Assembly (NCBI GenBank): GCA_028023455.1
Contig: JAQFVV010000279.1
Span: forward strand, 1-64,000
DNA from: Epiperipatus broadwayi
Lineage: Eukaryota; Onychophora; Udeonychophora; Euonychophora; Peripatidae
Reading direction: 5' to 3'
Length of the DNA stretch: 64,000 nucleotides
The position numbers and the translations under genes are program-made. Below, piece by piece: positions 24,913 through 38,300 of the stretch. The number at the start of each line of letters is the position of its first letter. Position 1 is the stretch's first letter. Below the pieces are notes generated by a model that saw only the letters and a list, made by a program, of their open reading frames with translations, did not search any database and had not been told where the DNA came from.

Positions 24913-26990
24913 ATATATATATATATTATATATATGGATATTATAAGTCTTTTTATGTTTTATATATATATATATAAGATGGGATTTTGATAAATAAAGA
25001 GAAATGGAAAAAGAAAAATTTGGCTTAATATGTGAAAATAAAATAAAAAGGATTGTTCAAAATGAGAAATATATTAATAGTCCTGATAAGTGTTGGTTTA
25101 GAATTAAATAAGGATTTATAAAAACAGCAAAAAAATGAAATAAGTATTATTAAAGTAAGGGAAGCTAAACATTCTTGGATAACTGAAAATATATTCAAAA
25201 AGTTGGAAGTATAGAGAAGATGGAAGAATGTAAATACTGAGGAAGGGCAAAGTGCATATAGAAAAATTAAAAATGAGCTACAAAGAGAAATAGATTTAGC
25301 AAAAAAAAAAATGGTTGGAGCAAGACTGTAGAGAGATAGAAAGGCTTCAGCAAATGAAAAAAACATGGTCAAATATTCGATAGAATACTAAATGTCACTT
25401 AGGAGAAAAAGACACGGGTAGCAAGTGAGATTGCAGATAAGAATAAAATGACATTAACTGACAGCTCTGGTATATTAAAAATATGGAAAGAATATCTTCA
25501 GTGTCTATTTAGTAGAGAAGATAATTTAAATGATTATGAACTTGGAAAATGAAGAAGATATTGAAATGGATGGCAAAGATAATGAACATATCACCAGATG
25601 AAGTAAAATAGTCACTTGCATAAATGAATAATAGTAAGGCTGTTGGATTTGATGCAATAACTATAGAATTTTTGAAAGAAATGGGAAAAAATTTACTATG
25701 AAGGAAATAGTTTGACTTTGCAATAACAGTGGATTTTGGCTTGAGGATTTTTAAAGAACTATAATGATTTCAATTTTAAAAAGAAGAAAGCTGTCAAATG
25801 TGAAGAGTACAGAACAATAAGTTTATTATCTCATGCTTCTAACATTTTATTGAGGATTTTAATTCAAAGAATTGATGAAAAGTAGAGTATTATATTGGAG
25901 AAGAACAGTTTGGTTTTTGGAGAGTGAAAAATACACAGAGATGTTATGGGTGGTGTTAAAATAATTATAGAGAGATATATTGAAAAAGATAAAGGAATTG
26001 TTATATGTTTTGTGGATTTGGAAAATGCATTTGATTGAGTAGTCTGGAATAAACTTATTTCCACTTTAAAAGATAAAGGAATATTTTGGAAAAAGAAAAG
26101 ATTGATTTGAAATATGTATACTGGAAAAAGAATAAGAATTATATTGTGGAGTAATGAGATGAAGTGAATATAGCAAGGGAAGATAGACAATGATGCAGTA
26201 TGTCACCTGTTCTCTTTAATATTTATTTAGAAGACATGGAGGTAAAGTAATAAAATGTATAAGATTAGATAGTGAGAATAAAAAGTGTCAAGAAGGATGT
26301 ATAGAATAAGGAATGAAGATTAATGTTGAGAAGACTAAGTGTTTATGGATAAGAAAAAATGTAAAAAGACTGCAAATTAAAACCTATGATAACATAATTC
26401 AACAGATAAATGAATTTGGTATTTGGGTAATTGGTTAAATGAGAATGGTATAAGTGAAAATCAAGTTTAAAGAAGAATAGCATTGGCAAAGGAAACATTT
26501 ATTAAAAGAAAGAAGGTATTTTATGGTCCTTTAAAAAGAGAATTAAAAAAATATTAATTAAATGCTGTGTGGAGTGTATTAATGTATGGTTGTGAAACAT
26601 AGACAATGAATAATAAAATTAGGAACTGATTGAAAAATCTCTGAGATGTGGATATGGAGAAAAATGAAAAAAAAAAACAAATGGATCAATAAAATAACAA
26701 ATAAAGAAGTTTTGAAAAGAGTACATGAAAAAAGAAGATTGTTTGAGGAAATCAGAAAGAAAACAAAACTTGATTGGACTGGACATACATTAAGAAGAAA
26801 TTATAGTTTAATGAAAGATGTTTTAGAGAGAATGGTGGAGTGAAAGTAAGAAGAAAGGATAGGAGAGATTGTCATTATTGGATGGTATAAGAGATGGGAA
26901 GGGTTACATGGAATTGAGAAGCTGGTCAAGAAATGGAAAAATGGATGACTATTTTCTGAACCTGTCCATTTAATAGAATACTGTTCATGA

Positions 26991-28060
26991 TAATATGAAG
27001 TTACATTTTTGCCATATTGAATGATGCTTGGCCACATAGTTTAGCATAGTATTAGAGGCAGACCCTGGAACATGGGGTTCATTGATTGCAATCGAGCACA
27101 AAGATCAAAGTTTTTATTAATTCTCAAACATTAAACTCTCTGATTATTGAAAATAGGCTTTCTTAACATCTGAGAGAGATTAAAAATTCATCTTAATTAA
27201 AAATATCACTTGTTCGATTTAATGACTTTACAAGAAATAGAAAAAAACAACAACAAATACAGCATAAATGGTTCATTTTACACAATGGAGCAAATCTTTC
27301 AGAAGAAGGTGGTATATTGACATAAATATTATGAGGGAATTTTGTCCTCTCATGATTATGTGAAGAGCAGGTTTTATTTACCTGTTTAATGAGGAATATT
27401 AAACTTCTTAGTATTAATATTTTCATTCTTTGTAGCCTAGTTGCAATCTTTAATGTTTATACAAACATATTATTTCAACAAAAATTTTATTAACAATAAA
27501 TAGTGATTACATACTAATAAAGGATAGATAAATGAATAAATTGTACAATAATATAATTGTATAATGTTCTATTTGTCATCTGGCTAGATTTTGTTATGAG
27601 AGTACAATTGTTATACTCTTATGTGGTTAGGTATAGTGATGAGATTCTAAGAACTTGTTTAATGGAATAAGCATATTTTATATAAACATGAATATTTTCT
27701 TTTAGAATTTCCTATTCTATAATGCTGGGTAGGTGGGAGTTGATAATCAGGAAAAGGAAAGAGCAGTTAAAGACCAGGTGTCATCAAATACTTTATTGGA
27801 GGCCAGGAGCTGGTCACGTTTCTTGATTTTTTTGAGCGTTTGATAAAACAATGGTATGAGTTGTGGCAGGGGTAATTCCATGAGAGTTTTGCATCTCACT
27901 ATCCATATGGAATAAAGGACAAAGGTAGAAAGCCTTATTATTGAAAAAAACCCATTATGAATGGCATTTTCAAGTGAGAAAATCATATCAGGTCTTATGT
28001 TGGAATTGATTATAATTATATCTTTCAGTGTTTTAAGTCTTGGGCACCGGTGTATAATAT
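26991..28060. other. AT-rich intergenic DNA
   Basis: No gene is recognised. A short tRNA-like or SINE-like patch (around 27035-27115) and an unassigned GC-richer stretch (27725-27960) were noted, but no family was identified. Confidence 0.4.
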
Positions 28061-28069
28061 GGTCTATGG

Positions 28070-28140
28070 TTTCATCTTCACGAGTGTTCTAGCTCCTCGC
28101 TGAAGAGAGTCATAGCTATATATCAAGAAAAGCTTTCTAA
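28070..28140 (+). ncRNA. Degenerate hammerhead ribozyme-like sequence
   Basis: GTTCTAGCTCCTCG, CTGAAGAG and AGTCATA follow the order of the type B motif at 16855, and GAAA appears further on (near 28122). Hairpin II and helix III cannot be drawn. I read it as a damaged copy of the same repeat. Confidence 0.45.
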
Positions 28141-29480
28141 TGCGTCTCTTATAGAAACATATTAGACCATAGATAAAGGTGGATTTTCACATTTACTGAT
28201 TAAAGGTGTTGCCTTGACAGCAGATTGAGATTGTGAATGCTAATGAGATTAGTATTGTTTAAGTGTTGACTGTTTTTATGTATACATATGTGTGTGTTTG
28301 TGTTGTTTACGTTTTAGAGAAAACACTATTACTGGTGAAGATTAAATGTTTTGTGCTCTTTAACAGCACAGTAATAAGAATATTAAATGATGTTTAGGCA
28401 TAAAAATGCCAATCTGAACATAAAAATTTTATTCGGTTAACATATTGAGATTTTTGTTTTCTGTCTTAGTTGTTGAGTTCATCGGATTCACTATTGCGAC
28501 AAAATGGCATCAAAACATTAAGTCTGTTTAGAATTAAAGGGCTTGATGCTCAAATGGTTATTATATATATACGCAAAATTTAAAATGAATTATAAACAAT
28601 TTCAGAGTTCTATAAAATATTAAAAACAAATACAAAACTTTTTTTTAATATTTTGAAACAATATATTATAGAGAGTTGCTTCTCTACAATGTAAATAAAT
28701 AAATCAAGGATTTCGTTTATAAGTTATTGAAAATGTAATAATAACTGTTTATTTACTTGTAAGGCACTGCTGTTTTTCTGTTAATGTTTTGAAATAGTAA
28801 ATAAATACCTGGAACTGATTGACGTCAATTATAGATTTTTATGTAGGTAGTCATAAAATGTTTGATCGTTCATGTAAACTGGTAAGAGAGAAAAGAGATA
28901 AAAAACATTAACTTAAAAATTTAATCATTATTTGAAAATTTGTTTAGTCCTAAAATTTAATTCAGTAATCCTCTAACAAAATATTTACTTTTTATTTTTT
29001 TAATGAAATATTCTATATATATATTTCGGTGAGTAAATAAAATATCCAAATTCGATTTCTTATTAATGAATTAATTGCATCTTACTATCAAGTAATTTCA
29101 GTTGATTCAAGTGTGAATTAAGCAGACATCATGAAATATAAAATGAAAAGTTGAATACGTACATACGATAATCGTATTTACATTACTTAGATATAGGCAC
29201 TTATTTACTCATCATCATCATTTTAAATTTTGTCTTATCGCCCCTCCCACAAACACACTTTTTTAACCACACCTATTTTACTTTAAAAATAAATAAAATT
29301 CTTTATATCTAAAACTGGATCGGTGTCTATACTTATATACTTGCAAAACTTGATTCTATTTTATAAAATCTTATTTTGTAATGTTTAGCTGGCTGTACTA
29401 TCCTTCAATTGGTTAGCCACCACCCTTGCTAATTGACGACATAAACATAAATTAAATATTTCTATTTATTTCAATATATA
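28141..29480. other. AT-rich intergenic DNA
   Basis: No gene or defined repeat is seen. One GTGTTGTTTACG-like patch near 28300 is unassigned. Confidence 0.5.
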
Positions 29481-29645
29481 TATATATAATTAGAGAGATT
29501 TGAACTCAGACTTTTAAATTCCCTTCAGTCATCCACTCCATCTTATACAATCGGTACACATGACCACATACATGCGAAAAAGATAATGATTGTACTGAAT
29601 CATTACAGTTTGAAGATTTACTATCTTATTATAACCTGAACATTG

Positions 29646-29649
<4 letters not shown>

Positions 29650-29718
<69 letters not shown>
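29650..29718. repeat. (AT)n microsatellite
   Basis: About 34 AT units inside the E-family foldback unit, immediately before the ribozyme. Confidence 0.95.
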
Positions 29719-29720
<2 letters not shown>

Positions 29721-29792
29721 GTGGGGATGATGATCTGGATCAACTGATGAGTGATAGTTAAGTATGAAATATGTCTTTGGAGATTATTTATC
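29719..29792 (+). ncRNA. Hammerhead ribozyme-like RNA, family E, decayed
   Basis: The core CTGATGA (29744-29750) and GAAA (29766-29769) are intact. Inner helix I TCAA with TTGG and the next helix TGATC with GATTA pair. Hairpin II (GTGAT..AGTAT) is weak and the cleavage-site region TATGTCTTTGG has an extra T. Probably inactive. Confidence 0.65.
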
Positions 29793-29829
29793 ATTTTTGC
29801 ATGTATGTTGTCATAAGTATCAGTTGAGA

Positions 29830-31328
29830 CTTCACGTAGCTGTTACAGCTTTCATTGATGATATTATAATAATATTTCAAAACAGCTATAATATCCAAGT
29901 TGTGATGAATATCTTAGAAAATTTTCAGGCTGAAACCGGCTCAGTTATTCAACCAATAAAGTCTTCAGCCTGGCAGTGAGCTACTGGTAAAAAAATGCCA
30001 TATAACTTTATGTCTCTCCTGTCTGCTTTCTTGGGCATACCATTATATATGTCCAAGACCTTTTAAATAAATTAATTATTACAAAAATTGAAGATAAAAA
30101 TAAGTAAACTTTCTTCACTTAAATTATATGAAATTACAAGAGCATCAATTTTTAATTCCATTGTTTCAGGGATTTTGGCATACTATGCACCCTGGGTATC
30201 CCTACATAACAAAACAATATTCCCAATATCAACCTTGCAAATGCCAATAGAAAATGGAGGTCTTGGCCTGATTGATCCTGGGCTATATATATCTTACATC
30301 AAGGCAAGTACATTTATTATTTTATTAAAAAGTCAATTTATTGGACCTTTTGTTGATCATGCTAGCTCCTTTAATAAAATTGGATGTAAGGGAAGATCTT
30401 TTATAACTGACCTGTTCATTGCTTATAGGGATCTCCAGGATAATCTGAATTTGCCCAGTTTGGAAGGTATTAAATATAAAGACTTAATGAATCATTTTAA
30501 AAGTCATGATAATGCATGGTTGGATATATATAAAAATGTGTTGAAAAAGTTCCACTCTATATATGCACCACAATCCTACTTGAAATTTGTTTTTAAACTG
30601 ATGAATTGCTTGTTTCCAATAGCTAAGGTTTTAAATGAAAGGCTACATATAAACTTGGATCTGATCTGTCTACTGTGCAAATCTGGTGATAAAACTTTCC
30701 AGAATCTATTCGAAGAATGTTCAGTATTTGGACAGATAAAATCTACAGTGTTCCACAGACCAATCATCAACTTAAAACTTCTATTTAGTCAATACTTTAA
30801 GAAATTTAACCTCCATAATGCAATGATAACTGTGCATACCCTTAAAACAATATGGTATATAAGATGTACTATGATATTCGACAATAAGAAATTCAACTGG
30901 ATGAGAAAACTCTACAGTGATTGGAAAACTTATTTCAATCAATGTCAGAGATACTTGCCTAGGAAGATGATGACTCGAATCTGGGGTAGACCAAGAATAA
31001 CTCTATGTGAGATTATCAAATAAACACTTGTTTTGAGTAGAAGTTAGAATTCTACTAGATCTCTTATTCCTTAGGCTAATCAAACATTTTGTTATATGCT
31101 TTACCCTTTTGAATTGCATTTGCTTGATGTCTTAAGAGTCTTCTTCTATTACATTGTTACAGGTCAACCTCCTTGAGTTGGAATTAACTGTTTAATGGCC
31201 TGGAGTCTTTGTCTTAATAGTGAAATATTTCAATTTCTTTGTGTTTTGGTTATCATTTTTTTAACTACTTGTATAAATTGTAAATATTTATGTTATTAAT
31301 AAAATTTTTATTATAAATTAAAAAAAAA
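29830..31328 (+). pseudogene. L1/Tx1-like LINE 3' end: reverse transcriptase motif C to C-terminal zinc-binding region
   Basis: The 3' third of a non-LTR retrotransposon polyprotein. AFIDDIIIIF (near 29851) is the polymerase motif with the catalytic Asp pair, and SVIQPIKS follows where motif D is expected. SAFLGIPLYMSK (near 30026) is the thumb-side FLG motif in another frame. The long frame 30088-31023 carries GGLGLIDP, typical of this clade, and a Cys/His-type tail (LICLLCKSGDKTFQNLFEEC) like the zinc-binding domain after reverse transcriptases of this group. It ends in AATAAA-like sequence and an A run at 31318-31328. The methionine at 29764 lies inside the ribozyme of the host repeat, so it is not a true start. 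There are at least two frame breaks near 29980-30088. Truncated and dead. Confidence 0.8.
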
Positions 31329-31407
31329 ATGGAGTGAATGTCTGAAGGAAGTTTGAAAGTCTGGATTCAAATCCCTTCCAATTACATCTATCTTAAAAGT
31401 ATATATA

Positions 31408-32954
31408 TATTGTAAATATCGATAAATCTATCTATATTTAAAAACTCATTTGTTGTTATTTAAAAAAATCTCTTTGATTTGATGTTTATATATATGGAGT
31501 ATTATTATCATTTATGGTTATTAGTTATAGTTGTTTGGACATATTATTTTATTTATTAGTTAATGGTACATCACTGTGAATATTTAATTATTAAAGATAA
31601 ATAAAGACATATAAATTGTTGATTATAAAAAAAAGATTATTTTATTTGTAGTGATTATTAAAAAAATGCAATATTATTATTTATGTATATATACATATAT
31701 TTTAAAAGCTGTCAAATAAATTTTCGATTTAATATTTTTTTTTATATGGTTAATATTTTTTTTGAATGTTAATTGTTTAAAAGAAAACATATGTAACAAT
31801 GGTTTTTAAAACAGCATTTTCTGGCATGCGGAGAACAACAACAGCAACAAAAAGAAGCATTATTATTATTAGGATAGTGATTAAACAAACAAAAGGATAA
31901 AAATTTGTTGTACTTTGTTTCTTTGAAATTGCCATTCTTAAGAATAGTGGAATAAGATAAATTTCTGTAATCAATACATAAACATGACTGGCTAATATAT
32001 ATATATATATATCGCAGCCAAGGGGCTGCACTGTTTTCTTTCATTTATTCCAAGGCAGTTTAAAAAGAAAAACTAAGCAAATTTCAACACATGAATTTCA
32101 TCGCGTCTGAAGCCGAAATTTGATATAGCTATCTGGAATCTATAATGGTCAATCTAATAATAATCTGGAGGTAACTAAAAGTGATTAATACATTGGATTC
32201 AACATGTCAATTATTTTTTTTTTCAAGGAGAGAAATTTAAAAAGGAAAAATAAAGTATATATGTGCATTTGGAAACTAATAATTTTTTTCTAACATGACA
32301 TTTCTTCAATTCAATTTGGCTCTAGAATGCATTCTAATATTAAATGGATAAAGGAATAAAACAATGGAATAAGTTGACTTTTGAAAGAAAAATAAATAAG
32401 TGAACTTTGAAAGGTAGTAAATAATTTTATATGTATAAATGATATATAAATATATTTTTGAGATCGATATTTTTGTTTACTTTTATTTTTCATTATAAAA
32501 ATATAACGTTTTTATAAATATTCAATTCAAGCGTCTTGTTTTCTAACAGCAATAAACGTTTAACAGGTGTCAAAATTAACACTTAAGTAATTTAAAATCT
32601 TAAAGTATGGCTTATAAGTTTGGGTTGCATATGAGTTGTTATGTATATTTTAATAAGTAAATTTATATTCGCAAATTTTTATTATAAAAATTGTTTTATT
32701 ATTAATTTATGTATTTCCATTTTTTTTAAACTTCATATAATAATTCTTATGCAGACCAAAACAATAATTTATATATATTTGCTGTATATAATATTTTTTT
32801 TTTTTTTTTATTTTGAATATCTGAAAAATATAAATATGGATTTGTATTTATATTAATACCTACTTGTTAAGCACAGATATGTCTTTATCTATTTAATATA
32901 TATACTTATTGTAAGTATATATGTATATTTATTATTTGGGTTTGTATTTAAAAC
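31408..32954 (+). repeat. Left long direct repeat (LTR-like)
   Basis: Matches 38777-40319 base for base over most of its length. Differences are mainly homopolymer lengths, one small indel near 31860, and scattered substitutions. Reading frames in it on the minus strand also exist in the other copy, but they contain the TA microsatellite and show no domain. Confidence 0.9.
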
Positions 32955-33484
32955 TTATTTAAAACATTGATACTACCTAAAATTAAATCATAATATAGAA
33001 ATAAAGGATGTACTATTTGTTTTATAGATAATGCCTTTGTAATTTATTAGAAAGCGTATTAATATTTTATTCTTATTTTTCTTTTAATGCCAGAGTCATT
33101 ATGAAATTAATTGAATTCACAATTTAATAGAGGATAACTTCATATTTCACTTATTGTTTAGTCTTTAGGCCACTTACACATATTATTATTCATTGATATG
33201 TTTAGATATACATAAATTTACATAATAGATGTGTATATTGGATTTAATAGAATTCCCTTTGTTTCTGATATATATTTGATTAGTTAGTCATATCAACCTT
33301 GAAAATAAATTATAAGGATAGATCTCATTGCTCTATATGATTTTAAATTTATTTCATGTATAGCTAGTTGGAAGGGCATATAAACAATTTATTTAAATAT
33401 AACTGGGATAATTTTGTCTTTCTTCATTTAAATCATACAATCTATTATATTAGGCTTTCTTAACAATTGGATTTATTTAGATTA

Positions 33485-34810
33485 CATATATTCCATTACA
33501 TTTTTCATCCAATGTTTGAAACATTATTTTCTTCTAACATATTGACGTTCCATTACATTTGATTTATAATATGTTTGATTTATAATATGTTTATATGATA
33601 TATTGTCCATTACATTTGGCACCACAAACTGTGGGACCTAGTTAACTGGTGATTGGTATAATAAAGATATTTTCCATTACATTTGACATGACAACGTGGT
33701 CAGCATGATATGTTTATATACATATCGTATAGTTTCCATTACATTTGGCTTTCCCAATGTTTGGAGCCTTCTTTCTTCAATTTAAATGGAATGCAGCATT
33801 TACATTCCATTACATTTGGCACAACAACTAGGGCCTGAAATAAGCTAATTAGGGCTTGAAATACCCCACATACCTGAGAGATGTATAGTTTAAAGAAAGA
33901 GAAGCATTTTTGTGTAATTTTTTTTTATATATAGAAATATTTTGGCCTTATGTTTAGATGGTGATGGTTACTGTTATTGTATTTTTTTAATGATGAAAGA
34001 TAAATATAGTCATGAAGCAGTTTAATTTCAATTTAAAAATTATATTGATGGTGTTAAATTATAGCGTAATAATTTTGTCCATATTTGGAAAATTTATGTT
34101 GTAGAAAATCTATAATTTTTAAGGTTGGATTGGATATTTGATTGTTGGAGTTTGGTTGGTTCTGTTGCAAGTATTGATGTTGGATGGGGAATTTTTGTCA
34201 TTGTCTTGAGGATGTGATGCATTCATGTCACTTGTGATTGATTGATCTCATTTACTGCTCCAACCCAAATTTTGATGTTTGTTATTATTTATCATGAAGC
34301 AGTTAACAGTAGTCCTGCCATGATTTTACCTTTAAGACTCCAGAGAGAGTAAGGTATAATTATTTTTGATATATGTATAATATTTGCCTCTAAGACTCCC
34401 AAAGATGAGCAAGGAAATATTTTATAAATAATAGCCCCTAAGACTTGGATGTAAGCAGGGCAGTGCAATAGTGTTTTCAGAAAATTATTATGGGTTGTAG
34501 TAGCTTGGATAGAATGAAATGTGATAATCATCTAAGTGTTCATGAAACATTGTATGCTTTAAGAGTAGTGATTGAATTCTTTTATCTATATCAAAGTTGT
34601 GAAGTGCTAATCAATCTTTTGGCTGTCAGTATCTGTCAGATCTTTAGAGGAATGGATGAGTATATAACATAAATATATAGCACTAAACTTAGGGGCTTGG
34701 TTAATTGACTATTCTTGGTGACAAATAATCTATTACATTGATTATCAATTAGGGTTTGAAAACAAACATATCAATGTTTTATTTTCCATTATAAGTGACC
34801 TTTAAACATG
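33485..34810. repeat. Degenerate CCATTACATTTGGC repeats and AT-rich interior
   Basis: TTCCATTACATTTGGC-like units lie near 33492, 33551, 33608, 33675, 33736 and 33807, mostly 57-71 bases apart, with a weaker one near 34786. They are the same family as at 20.3-20.96 kb. The remainder to 35363 has no recognisable gene. Confidence 0.6.
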
Positions 34811-35363
34811 AAGTTCAATTAGTGAATGTTTGTTGATGATAAACTGCATTAGTACAATTTTAGTAAAATAATGTTTTGGGCACAAAAGTTAATAATTAGT
34901 GAAGTTGATTTTTTTTTATCTATATAAAATGGTATTAAGTTTTAAGGTCCAGAAAATTTATAGGTATCAATTTAATAATTTTATGCTTAACTACCATTAT
35001 TTTGAGTGAGAAAGTTATCTCACAATATTATTGAATTAGTTATTTTTAAGGCATGTGAACATTTTATTATATTTTAAATATTATGAGGTTATATTAAATT
35101 TGATATGAAATTTCCACATTTCAATATTATATGAGTGTAGAATATTTATTATCATTACATATAAATAAATGTTAGTTAGTGATCTCAGTTGTTACTTTCT
35201 CTCTCTATATATATTTTTTAGAGGAATTTATTAATGTTATAGTGATAGATGAGACTTTTTATAAGCCAAGAAGTTCATGAGTTTAAACAACTAAAATTTA
35301 GATTATTGGATAGCTATTATGTATAATAAAATTAAAAGGGTTGTACTTTGCTTGGTTGAGTAA

Positions 35364-38300
35364 TTGCTTGTTGGGATAATGATTGGAGATGGTGAGCTCT
35401 TGATCTGTGGTAATTTTGATTTAAGGAATTTAATGGAGAAACCAATAACTTCTAAAGTAGTTGCTGATAATCTTCACAAGGAGATTGAAATGATAGTTGA
35501 TAAATACACAGATAGTATGTGTGAATCTATAAATCGTATACTTGAGAAGAGAAACCAAATAATTGATAAATACACAGATAGTATGTGTGAATCTATAGAT
35601 CGTATATTTGATAAGAGATTCCAAATAATTGATAAATATATCCATGAGTTCGTGAGGTTGATTGAAGAAAGGATGTGGAAAGAAACTCAATTTATTAATA
35701 AAAATGTTGAAGATAATAAATCATCTGTTGAGATAGTTAGTCAAGATGTTACAATAGTAGATGCTAATTTGAAAAATAAATTAGAGGAGAATAATAAATC
35801 ACAAAATATTGAATCTAAAAGTATAGAAACTGAATCTAAGCCATCAGTTGAGATAATTGATAAGGATATAGCAAATCATAAAGTATCTTTCAAAGTAAAT
35901 GATAAATCTGTTAAAGTAACTAGTACAGATTTGAAAAAGCGTAAAGAACCTATTAGTTTAATTAGTAAAAGTATGGCAGAAAATAGACAACTTGTTAAAA
36001 TAATAAGAAAAGCAAATCCACAAGTAATTAAGATAGTTAATGAAAATATTAACTTGTATAATAGTTTGACAGAAGAAAATAAAGATACTGTCAAGTTATC
36101 TTTTGTTAAATTAGTAGATGATGATTTAAGAAAAGATGAATCTGTTATTGAATTAACTAGTGATGAAACCCAGTTATCTGTTGAAAAAATTAGTACAGAT
36201 AGTGAGTTAATTCATGAAGAAATAGAGATTCAAAAGGAATCTGTTCAATTGGTTACTAAAGAACTAGAAGCAAATATATCGTCTGTTGAGTTGATAGATG
36301 ATAGGGAAAAAGATAAACCATTGATAGATTTAGTAAATGGGAAAAATTTTAAAAATGAAGAATTAATTAGAAAGATTCTTGAATCGGTTGATGAAAAGAT
36401 AAAAAAGCATAAAGAATCTATTGAAATGATTAAGAAAGGTATAGATATGAATGTTGAGATACAGAAGAAAGGTCATAGTTGTGTGGAGGTAAAGTTAGAT
36501 TTTCAGACTATGATAAAAGAAGTAATGGCAAAGGAGGTAGAGGCACAATGACGAATAGAAAGGATAGATGAAACGATATTAGAAAATCAGAGATATAGTC
36601 AAGTGTTAGAGGAACATAAAATGGAGATAAAGAAAAATAAGGAATTACAAGAGAGATTACTAAAACAGTTAGGGATAAATTCAAAATCTCAAAATTCTAT
36701 TGAGGAAATAGTATCGAATGTTTCTAGTAAATCGGAAGGAGAGGGCTTGATTTTTCAAAGTCAGAATAATAAAGAGTCTGTTAAAATAATTAATGGAAAT
36801 AATGAATTATATGATAATATATTAAAGGAACCCAAGGAATCTTTTAAGTTGAATAATGATATTATAGGAATGAATAAATCCTACAAAAAGTTAGTTTATA
36901 AAGAGGATATAGATAAAGTTAAAACTTTTGATGAATACTATAGTGAGGATAAAATAGTTGATAGATCCTTAGAAATAAAATTAAATCCCCAAAAGCAATC
37001 AGAAGAAGTAGAATTAAGTTGTGAAAGATTAAAGGACATTGTTCAGAATTTAGGAATTGGACAGTTAGGTTTTCAATGGTTAGACAAGAGTACTCTAGAG
37101 TTAAGAGAAATAAAAATGCATTATAATAAAATGAATGAAGGTGTTCAAACTTTAGAAGTTGAATTAAGTTCACCAGAAAAGATTAAAATTAGCTCTCAAA
37201 AATTACTAGAAAGAACAGAATGTGTTTCTCAAAGTCAATATAAAGAAAGTGTCATGATAGATCAAAAATATTCTGATAAGTTCTTTTTGTACAACAATTT
37301 TAAAAGTAACAATCAGAGTTTTGATCAGCAGTTGTTTAGTATGATTCTTCATAGGAGGTGTATGGATCATGTGTATGCATATAACTTGGATGGAAGGGAT
37401 TATTACTATTGTAATAAACCGCTTGAAAGGCAAAACTTAATATATAAATGTAATTCTTCTCAATCTATAGCCAATGATGGTAGAGTGCATGCAAAGTGTT
37501 TAGTATATAGTAACATGAGTATTGAATTCAATAAATTTTGTCTGGATATGACAAATTATCTTAATCATAAGATGTTATCTTATAAAGAACAGTATCATGG
37601 TAATTTTGTGTGGTACCAAGAAAGTATATTTTTAGATATATTAGAGAATAAGTATTTGAATGAGAATTTGTACCATTGTTGCAATAGAAATGACTTATTT
37701 TATAAGTATCCCAGCAGGACAAAGTTGGTAAGATATATCTTATTAAAATTTGATAGAAATAAGAAGGTAAAGAAATCTAAAGAGAATTTTCTTTATGAAA
37801 ATTGTAATAGAGAGATGAAAGTAGGTAAAACCAGGGTAAAATTTAAAACTAAAAATATGAGGAAAATTAAAGTAAAATTCAAAGAGTTGAGTAGAGAGAA
37901 GATTAAGATAAATTATCTTAAAAGAAGTATAGACTTTATAAAAGAAATTGGCAAAGCCAAAATTAAACTTAAAATAATAAGTGAGGGTGTGATTAGTAAA
38001 GATTTTCTTCGAGAAAATATAGCTAAGGAAAGAGATTTAAGTAAACCTAAAGTTAAACTGAAAAGAATTAATATAGTAATGTTATTGTTGTAAAACAAAA
38101 TGATTTTCAAGAATTCTTTAATGTTGAAGTTGTATCACATCAATCTGATTTGCAATTTTTAAAGGATTATTTAGAAAATTTGAATGAATACCATTCAAAA
38201 TTGCCCAAAGTATTGTTTTCAATTGAACATAGAACAAGTGAAGTAAATCAAAGACTTACTCAAGTCGATGATGTTTTTCAGGATAGTCAAATGAAAGGTA

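Larger units (their letters stand above)
22761..26990 (+). pseudogene. Outer LINE (APE endonuclease plus reverse transcriptase), decayed, split by a nested LINE
   Basis: An old APE-type LINE. A non-coding leader (22761-23270) precedes the endonuclease: LRFGMWNIRSLRRDWKFES from 23279, GNYGIGKRNKRG near 23707, and RRLYTWKHYNIDYILIQDK near 23811. At 23960 it is interrupted by (TA)n and a separate LINE 3' end, and it resumes near 24980 (WDFDKEKWKKKN-like). The reverse transcriptase is still readable through stops and frameshifts: NSKAVGFDAITIEFLKE (25630), YRTISLLSHASNILLRILIQ (25810), CFVDLENAFD (26008, motif A), VLMYGCET (26580) and LDWTGHTLRRN (26770). The C-terminal end lies near 26980. The DD of motif C is not clearly preserved. 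The protein family is the endonuclease/reverse transcriptase type often mis-annotated in animals as craniofacial development protein 2-like. Confidence 0.8.
29481..31400. mobile_element. E-family foldback unit interrupted by a LINE
   Basis: The left part (29490-29600) and the right part (31329-31395) are inverted relatives: AACTCAGACTTTTAAATTCC with its partner GAAAGTCTGGATTCAAATC, and ATCCACTCCATC with GATGGAGTGAATG-like sequence. Between them lie (AT)n (29650-29718), an E-type hammerhead (29719-29792), the start of the unit's right arm (GCATGTATGTTGTCAT), and then an L1-like LINE 3' end. This fits an E unit into which the LINE inserted. Confidence 0.6.

Noticed and set aside
25864-26190. 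Minus-strand 108-codon frame
   Set aside because: Shadow of the decayed plus-strand LINE polymerase.
30088-31023. 311-codon frame as a host gene
   Set aside because: GGLGL motif, Cys-rich tail, upstream FIDD motif and 3' A run identify a LINE reverse transcriptase end.
31769-32044. Minus-strand frames conserved in both long direct repeats
   Set aside because: Conservation follows from the recent duplication of the whole repeat; the frames include TA microsatellite and shift between copies.
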